DNA from: Dasypus novemcinctus | Taxonomy: Eukaryota; Chordata; Mammalia; Cingulata; Dasypodidae | Length of the DNA: 64,000 bases | Reading direction: 5' to 3' | Assembly: GCF_030445035.2 (NCBI RefSeq) | Contig: NC_080682.1 | Coordinates: forward strand, 28,750,770-28,814,769 | Part shown: positions 56,885 to 64,000 of the stretch, piece after piece | Numbering within the stretch: the first letter of the stretch is position 1 | Layout: each line of letters begins with the position of its first letter | Made by a program: the position numbers and the translations under genes | The notes under the pieces: model-generated | Databases searched by the model: none | What the model was told of the DNA's origin: nothing | The model's input: the letters and a program-made list of their open reading frames with translations, nothing else

Positions 56885-58735
56885 GACTTGTACACCAACA
56901 ATTACAAAATACTGCTAAAAGAAATTAAGGAAGACATACTTAAATGGCAAGACATCCCATTTTCATGGATAGTAAGACTTCATAGTATTAAGGTGACAAT
57001 ATGAACCAAAGGATCTACAGGGTCAATGCAATAATTTCAAAATCTCAGTACCATTTTTGCAGAAAATGGAAAAGCTAGTGCTTGAGTACATATGAAATTG
57101 CAAAACCAAAAAAAATAAAATTGAAAAAGAAGAAAAAAGTTGGAGGTCTCAAACATGTTATCAGGCAGCTATGACAATTACCACATAATCAGTTTAAACA
57201 ATGAAAATTTATTGTCTCATGATTTCAGAAGGTAAAAGGCACAAAGCAAGGCATTGTCAATGCAATGCTGCCTCCTCAAGTCTATAGCATTCTGGAAGTG
57301 TCTTTCCTATAATTCTTGAGGTTCCTTCACCTGTCTCTCTGCCTCCTGTCACATGGTAAATTCTCTCTCCTTTTATCTGATTTTCTGATCTCCACTGAAA
57401 TCCACCTTTTGGCATCTCCTTGTGGCTTCCTCTAACTGCATCCAAATTTCTCATACTGTCTTCAATGCTGTGGACTGAAGCCCACCCTGATTTAGTTGGT
57501 TAAGACTCAACTAAAAATAACATCTTCTATAGGTTCAATTTACATGAATTAACACCCATAGGAATGCAAGTTAAATTTAAAACATGTATTTTATTGGAGT
57601 ATATATTTAAACCTATCACAGTTCCTGACTTCAAAAATTACTACAAAGTCAAATTAATCAAAACAGTTAGGTAACGCCATTAAGATAGACCAAAGGAATA
57701 AAATTGAGAGTTCAGAATTAAAACCACACATCTATAGCAAACTGATTTTTCAGTTTCAATAATTCAATTATTGATGCTGAGCAAACTGGATATGCACATT
57801 CAAAAGAATGAAACTTGAACCCTAACTCACACCATATAAAAAAATCAACTCAAAATGGATCAATGTCCTAAACATAAGTCCTAAAACCATAAAATCCTTA
57901 GAAGAAAACATATGGATAAACCTTTGTAGTCTTGCATTTGGTTGTGCTTTCTTAGATATTACATCAAAAGTAAAAGCAACAAAGAAAAAAAAATAGATAA
58001 GATGGACTTCATCAAAATGAAAAACTTTCATACATTAAAAGACATTACCAAGAAAATGAAAAGAATACCTACATAATGAAAGAAAATAATTCCTAACCAT
58101 ACATCTGATAAAGGATTAGTATCTGGAATATATTAAGAACTGCTACAACTCAACAAAAGACAGATACCCTAAATTAAAAATGGACAAAAGATTTCAATGG
58201 ACATTCCTTAAAAAGATATACAAATGACCAGTAAGCACAATAAGAGGGGCTTCTTGTTACAAAGGAAATACCATAATGAAATAAAACTTCAGACCCAGAG
58301 GATGGCTATTATTAAAAACCAGAATATAACAATGATTGATAAAGATGCAGAGAAATTGGAACTCATATATTGCTGATGTGATTGTAAAATGATGAAGCCA
58401 CTATGGAAAACAGTTTTGCAGTTCCTTAGAATTTGAATATAGAACTATGACATGCCCCAGTAATCTCACTTCTTGGTTGTTAGGTGAAAGAATTGAAAGC
58501 TGGCAATCAAACAGATATATGTACATGAGTTTTCATCATAGCATTATTCACCATAGTCAAAATGTGGAAGTAATTCAAGTGTCTATCAACCAGAAAAAAG
58601 AACAATACATGCCACTAGATGTATTAACCTTGAAGACATCATGTTGAATGAAATAAACTAGACACAGATGAATATTGTGTGATCTCACTTATATGAAATA
58701 CCTAGAATAGGCAACTTGCATATTTTTCTCTAAAA
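56885..58735 (+). mobile_element. L1 ORF2 3' half, split by an LTR-like insert
   Basis: L1 ORF2 text at 56,885-57,155 ('aatggcaagacatcccat', 'aagttggaggtctc') resumes at about 57,600 ('ttcctgacttcaaaaatt') and runs to the terminal 'gtgatctcacttatatg' near 58,680-58,700. Removing the middle joins the usual ORF2 phrase. All frames are decayed. Confidence 0.85.
57156..57600 (-). mobile_element. LTR-like insertion in L1
   Basis: About 445 bp between two L1 halves, with 'aatttattgtctcatgatttc', a CT-rich middle, 'cccaccctgatttagttgg' and 'cacccataggaatgcaag', an arrangement like the local MaLR-like LTRs in minus orientation. Confidence 0.55.
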
Positions 58736-58879
58736 TGTTCATTCTTCTAAGGCAGGGCACAACTTTTATTTTCTCATCTTGGTATTTCTGATATATTATG
58801 TGTGCTTGTCACATTCCAGGCTCCTAAATAATGCAAAGACATTAGCAATACTATTAACTTTAAGCTACTGTTTACAATG

Positions 58880-60140
58880 AATTTAAATCATGAAGCTATT
58901 TTTTGTGGTCTGAATAGTCAAATAAATATCATGTTATTGGAGGGATTGTGGGAATATGGCATCAGACTAACAGGCAGAGCCCAATATTTTCACAAAAACA
59001 ATGGAGAAAGTGCTAAAAGCTGTTTGAGGGATCTGATTTGGGAGTCAGCAGATGAGGCCAATGCTACACAATTCCCAGGAGGCTGAGGGACAGAAACAAA
59101 GAAGCTAAAACAATAAACATGAGTTACCAAGCCCACGTAGTGGCCAGGAAGGGCTCCCCTCCCTCAACTCCAAGATGTTAAGCTGAGGTAAAACTCCTGG
59201 CTCACTGCAGCTGACTGAGAGGGGAACTGATTTTTCCACCCTTTCAGCTATTTCAAGGAAAAGGGAGTGGGTGCCAGAAGACTTTACCTCAGTGAATTAA
59301 GCCAGCAAAGCCTGTTTTGAATATCCACTCTGGAGATTCAACACTGGAACACAGAAAAGTCAAGACTGAAATACCTTGTGGAAAGGTGCACCAATTAGCA
59401 CCATCTTCTGGCTGGTCAGGAAATTGCATGGTCAAAAACTGTTTTGGGTTCTCTCTGTATCCTAACTTCTTGTAGAAAATCACACATTAGTTAGTACCTG
59501 GCCTGATCTTGATAACCTAAGGAGGACAAATTTAAAGACTTAAAATAACTTGAACCAAATAACAAAGGAGAGCTGAGGGGAAGAAAAAGTACAAAAAGCA
59601 AGAGAGAAAAATGAAAGTAACTCACCAACATATTCAGATGTGTAGACATCAGAAAAAAATATATTACAAGCCAAACTAGGAAACAGGAATAGATGATCCA
59701 GCCAAAGGAACTAACCAAATATCTTGAAGAGATACAGGATTTAAGACAATAAGTGGTAATCACACAATTCTCCTAAACCACATCATTGAACTTAAAGAAT
59801 ATTTGACTAATAAAGGAGAAGATATTGGGTGAGCATAAAGAACAATTTGAAAGCCTGCAAAGAAAAGGAACATATCAGAGATAAATAGAGGAATTTGTAA
59901 AGAGCAAGAGAAAAGCAAAGTATCACATACTAAGGAACCACAATAAGTTTAAGTGCTGACGTCTAATCAGAAAACATGGAGGCAAGTGTATGATGATATA
60001 TTTTAGGTACTGAAAGAGAAGAGCAAAACTGCCAGCCAAGAACACTGTATCTGACAAAACTGTCTTTCCAAATATTGTGAGCTCAAAGTCTTTACAAACA
60101 AAAATGGATAGAATATGTTACCAAAAGACAAGAATTACAT
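58880..60140 (+). mobile_element. L1/HAL1-type 5' UTR and ORF1 remnant
   Basis: The early part has the 'ggctcactgcagctgactgag' style of an L1 5' UTR. The end (59,930-60,110) carries ORF1 C-terminal and post-ORF1 text ('aatcagaaaacatggaggc', 'actgccagccaagaacac') like 48.55-48.65 kb. It is cut off by the ERV LTR. Confidence 0.65.
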
Positions 60141-60425
60141 TATTGTGTTAACTTAGCCAGGTAATTGTGCCCAGTTGTTTGGTCAAGCAAGCACTGAGCT
60201 AACTGTACTACAAGGGCATTTATGTACTTTAGTCATCATTGACTTTCCTACAGTGGTAAATCATAGATAGCTGGTTATAATTACATCACTGGATTCCCCT
60301 ACTTCAATGCTTATAAGAAGAAAGGATCTGGGTGAGAGTGTTTTCAACATCTTAACAGAGATTTGTGGAGGAGAACTGTATAATAATATTGGTTAGCTCC
60401 TCCTAGATACTCTGGATACTGTTAC
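60141..60425 (+). mobile_element. 5' LTR of the plus-strand ERV-L-type provirus (partial)
   Basis: Collinear with the LTR at 10.7-11.18 kb on the opposite strand ('aggtaattgtgcccagttg', 'ggtcaagcaagcac', 'gggcatttatg', 'tggtaaatcatagatagctgg'). The first ~20 bp of the LTR are missing or diverged. The right boundary is uncertain. Confidence 0.7.
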
Positions 60426-61980
60426 AAAAGAAAGAGATGATTTAAAGCCTTCAAATTTGAAACTTAAAGACTGAAAGGGTGGTACAAAAGTTTCTATGTG
60501 TGCTCTGAAAGAAAATCTTGTCTCTGTAGCCACAGGCTCAAAAAATCTAAGAAGCAAAATCAGACTCTCATTGTACAGAGTAGCAGAATTATAAAGGGTA
60601 GTAAAATCTCAACCCCACAGGATTTCTACAGTTAAAGTGAAGGAATTGATTGTAAAAGAGTGGAATCCAGATATTTGGGATGGGAACATATGGAATGATG
60701 ATGATACTGATGGAGACACTGGAACCCTGAATTCTGCTGAGATTTTTCCAAATAAACCTGCCACGGCCTGCCCTATCAACCTTGTATCATCCAGCCTCCA
60801 GCCTACCCTAGGGAGTCTGGACCTATTCCCAGCCCTGGGGCATTTACCAGCCAATCTCCAGCATGCACTGCCTAGCCTCCAGTCTGTCCTGAGAAAACTG
60901 CCTTAAAACCCCTACCTAAGAGATTAATCCTGCCTCACCAGAAGAAAATGCAAGGAAAAATGCAAGTCATTTCTAACCTTTCTCCTTACCCACCCCACCA
61001 CCTCTCTTGTGTTCAAGCCCTATTACTAGACTAAAATCACAAGCCCCTAAAGGTGAAATAAAAAGTGTGACCCATGAGGAAGTAAGGTATACTCATAAGG
61101 AACTGCATTAGTTTTCCAACTTACATAGAAATCAGGGGAATATGTGTGGGAATGGATCCTAAGGGTATGGGATCATGGTGGAAGGAATATGAAGTTGGAT
61201 CAGGCTGAATTTATTGATATGGACCCACTAAACCGAAATTCTGGACTCTAAGCTGCAGCTTCAGTGGTTAGAAAGGGTTCTAACAGTTTGTTTGGGTGGC
61301 TGACTGAAACATGGACCAAAAGATGGCCTAGCATGTCTGAGGTTGAGATGCCCAATTTGCCCTGGTAATCAGTAGAAGAGGGAATTCAAAGGTTTAGGGA
61401 GATTGGAATGCTAGAATGGATTTACCATTTGAGAGCTGCTCACTCACCCCAGGAATGTGCAGAGGACACACCTTTAACCAGGACTATGAGGAATAAATTT
61501 GTAAGTCTAACTCTATCTTCCCTGAAGAGCTCTGTTGTTGCTTTACTCTGTAGTTCAGATATTACTGTAGGGAGGGCTGTAATGGAATTAGAATCTTTAA
61601 ACATTATGGGAATGATCTGATGTTGGTCTGGTAAAAGTCAAGTATCAGCAGTTAATCACCAAAATCAAGGTGGGTGTGGCTACTACAATGAAAGGCAGAT
61701 TCAAAAAAGCACTCAAAATAGCCTGAGTCATGTAGAGTTATGGCATTTGCTGATACCTCATGGGGTACCTAGCATTGAAACAGACAAGCAGTCTACTAAA
61801 TTTCTTCTGGATCTGTGTACCTCAGAAGCATTCTAGGTCGAGAAAATGAAACTCTAGTCAAATTACAAATGTGGAGAATCACAACCCCTTAATCAATTCC
61901 CAGGTTTGAGACAGTTTACAGCCCCAGAACCCCTTGAATGAGGAGGAGGCCAAGTCTCCTTGGGGAAGAATCCTGTTAAA
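60426..61980 (+). pseudogene. ERV-L-type leader and gag remnant
   Basis: An 89-codon frame at 60,637-60,906 (acidic start, Pro/Leu-rich tail) and a 70-codon frame at 61,408-61,620 ('MLEWIYHLRAAHSPQECAED') lie between the LTR and protease. The second matches the minus-strand provirus at 15.5-15.75 kb almost word for word. Gag assignment is positional. Multiple stops are present. Confidence 0.6.
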
Positions 61981-62250
61981 CTGCCAGAAATGTATACTGT
62001 TAATCTTTATCCCACCTTTCCCCAAGGAGATCTACAGCCTTTTGTCATAGTTACCTGTGCATTGAGAAAAAGAAAATAAACATTTTGGGGATTATTAGAC
62101 ACAGGCTCAGAGGTGACATTAATTCATGGAGATCCAAAACATCACTGTGATCTACCAGTCAGAGCAGGGGCTTATGGGAGTCAGGTGATTGATGGAGTTT
62201 AAGCTCAGGTCAATGTCACAGTTGCCAGTGGGTCCCTGAACCCATTCTGT
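61981..62250 (+). pseudogene. ERV-L-type protease remnant
   Basis: 'LLDTGSEVTLIHGDP' with the DTGS codons at 62,098-62,109. An in-frame stop lies shortly before it and others after, so it is not functional. It is collinear with 14.86-15.17 kb. Confidence 0.75.
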
Positions 62251-63135
62251 GGTTATTTCCTCAGTTCCAGAAAGCAGAATTGGAATAGGCATACTCAATA
62301 ACTTCCAGAATCCCTACATGGATCCCTGACTTGTGGAGTTGTGGAGTGAGGACAATTGAGGTTGGAAAGGCCAAGTGAAAGCCACTAGAATGGCCCCTAC
62401 CTAGAAAAACAGTAAACCAAAAGCAATGTGGATTCCTGGAGTTTGCAGAAATTAGTACCACCATCAAGGATTTGAAGGATGCAGAGTGGTGATTCCCAAC
62501 ACATCCCCATTCAACTCTCCTATTTGACCTGTACAGAAAACAGATCTTGGTGGATGACAGTAGATTATCATAAATTTAACCAGGTGGTGACTCTAATTAT
62601 AGCTGCTGTCCCAGATGTAGTATCATTGCTTGAGCAAATCAACACATCCCCTGGTACCTGGTATGCAGCTTTTGATTTTGCCTATGCTTTTTTCTCAATT
62701 TCCATTAGTAAGGACCACTAGAAACAGCTTGCTTTCAGCTGGCAAGGCCAGCAGTATGCCATCACTGTTCTTGGTCATGGGTATATTCACTCTCCAGCCC
62801 TATGTCATAATATTGCCCACAGTGAACTTGATCATCTCTCCCTCCCACAAGACATCACACTGTCCATTATATTGATATCATTTTGATAGGACCTACTGAG
62901 CAAAAAGTAGCAAAGACTTGAGACTTATTAGTAAGGCACTTGTGCGAGAAAGAATGGGAGATAAATCCAACTAAAATACAAGGTTCTTCCACCTCAGTGA
63001 AATTTCTAGGTGTCCAGTGGTGTGGGGCATGTCAAGATTTCCCTTCTAAAGTGAAGGATAAACTATTGTATCTGGCTCCTTATATGACCAAAAAAGCACA
63101 ATGCTTAGTTGGCCTCTTTGTATTTTGGAGATGAC
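62251..63135 (+). pseudogene. ERV-L-type reverse transcriptase remnant
   Basis: RT text at 62,479-62,721 ('[17 protein letters not shown]') ends at a stop. The catalytic box at 62,868-62,879 reads YIDI rather than YIDD, so the second Asp is lost. 62,940-63,134 holds downstream palm/thumb text ('[15 protein letters not shown]'). Confidence 0.8.
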
Positions 63136-64000
63136 ACATTCCTCATTTGGGTGTGCTAATAAGCCCATTTTTGGCCTCACCAGAAAAGCTGCTAATTTTG
63201 GTTGGGGACTGGAACAAGAAGAGGCTCTGTGTCAGGTTCGGGCTGCTGTGCAAGTTGCACTAACACTTGGGCCATATGATCCAACAGATCCAATGGTGCT
63301 TAAAGTTTCAGTGGTAAATAGAAATGCTCTCTGGAGCCATTAGCTGGCCCTTATAGGAGAATCACAAAGCAGACCCTTAGGATTTTGGAGCAAAGCCTAC
63401 CATCCTCTGCAGATAACTACTCCCCTTTTGAGAAACAGGTTTTTGCCTGCTACTGCGTCTTAGTAGAGACTGAATGCTTAAATATGGGCCATCAAGTTAC
63501 CATGACACCTGAGTTGCCTATCCTGAGCTGGGTGTTGTCTGACCAACCAAACCATTAAGTTGGGTGTGCACAGCAGCACTCCATAGTAAAGTGGAAGTGG
63601 TATAGACAACATAGGTCTCAAGCAGGTCCTGAAGGCATAAATAAATTACATGAGGTAGTAACCCAAACGTCGATGATCACCACCCCTGCCCTGTTACCTT
63701 CTCTTTCCCAGCCCAGGGCTTTGGCCTCTTGGGGAATTCCTGACAATCAGCTGACTGAGAAATAGAAAACTCAGACCTGGTTTACAGATGGTTTGGCACA
63801 ATATGCTGGTACCACTTAAAGGTGCAAAGGTGGACAGCTACAGCACTACAGTCCCTTTTTGGGATATCCCTAAATGACAGTGGTGAGGGCAAATCCTCTC
63901 AGTTGGCAGAACTTCAAATAGTGCACATGGTTGTTCATTTTACTTGGAAGAAGAAATGGCCAGAAGTGCATTTGCACACTGATTTTGGGCTGTTGCCAAT
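63136..64000 (+). pseudogene. ERV-L-type RT connection and RNase H, cut by window edge
   Basis: Frames around 63,180-63,340 and beyond match the 13.34-13.89 kb region of the other provirus. RNase H begins near 63,780 ('WFTDG') and runs past the right edge. Integrase, dUTPase and 3' LTR, if present, lie outside the window. Several stops are visible. Confidence 0.75.

Noticed and set aside
1..64000. A novel multi-gene defence or metabolic system
   Set aside because: Every long frame is explained by an olfactory receptor, LINE, endogenous retrovirus, retrocopy or chance; no gene clustering suggests such a system.

Overview
This is about 64 kb of AT-rich mammalian genomic DNA. No bacterial, plasmid or phage architecture is present: there are no operons, no ribosome binding sites and almost no long open frames. 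The host is most likely a xenarthran, probably an armadillo (Dasypus). The main evidence is tRNA-headed SINEs of the DAS type (clearest at 41,948-42,365, with others at 18.2 and 20.7 kb). MIR, L2 and MLT1 relics mark it as placental. The locus appears to be part of an olfactory receptor (OR) cluster.

The only near-intact protein frame is an OR8H-like odorant receptor on the minus strand (5,290-6,282). All seven membrane segments read through, but the usual start ATG is gone. The first in-frame ATG lies 23 codons into the displayed frame and overlaps the stop of a 16-codon upstream ORF. A block of about 4 kb upstream of this gene (roughly 6.2-10.0 kb) is repeated at 16.0-20.1 kb. The OR8H-like gene of that second copy is cut to its first ~45 codons. 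Further OR relics lie at 30.9-31.0, 31.87-32.05 and 54.46-55.38 kb, all minus strand.

The rest is mostly retroelements. From left to right: an LTR and an antisense L1 (1.3-3.7 kb); duplicate block A with the receptor (5.3-10 kb); an ERV-L-type provirus on the minus strand with protease, RT, RNase H, integrase, dUTPase and 3' LTR (10.7-15.75 kb); duplicate block B (15.9-20.1 kb); a deep nest in which L1 sequence (about 20-29.7 kb) is split by SINEs, a complete MaLR-like element that itself carries another LTR, and a further LTR; OR fragments broken by LTR and L1 (30.7-33.1 kb); mostly unique DNA with old MIR/L2 relics (33-39 kb); a long retroposon copy (39.07-40.67 kb); a PTP4A1 retrocopy interrupted by a DAS SINE (41-42.8 kb); an MLT1 LTR (44.5 kb); a complete 7.7-kb L1 with exact target-site duplications and a tandem-repeat 5' UTR (45.63-53.35 kb); an OR pseudogene (54.5-55.4 kb); more L1 and LTR pieces; and the 5' part of a second ERV-L-type provirus, plus strand, running off the right edge (60.14-64.0 kb).

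I found no undescribed multi-gene system. The most interesting items are the start-codon loss and TGATG stop-start overlap of the OR8H-like gene, the two-level tandem organisation of the L1 5' UTR, and a retroposon family with a shared 3' tail whose copies carry clear target-site duplications.
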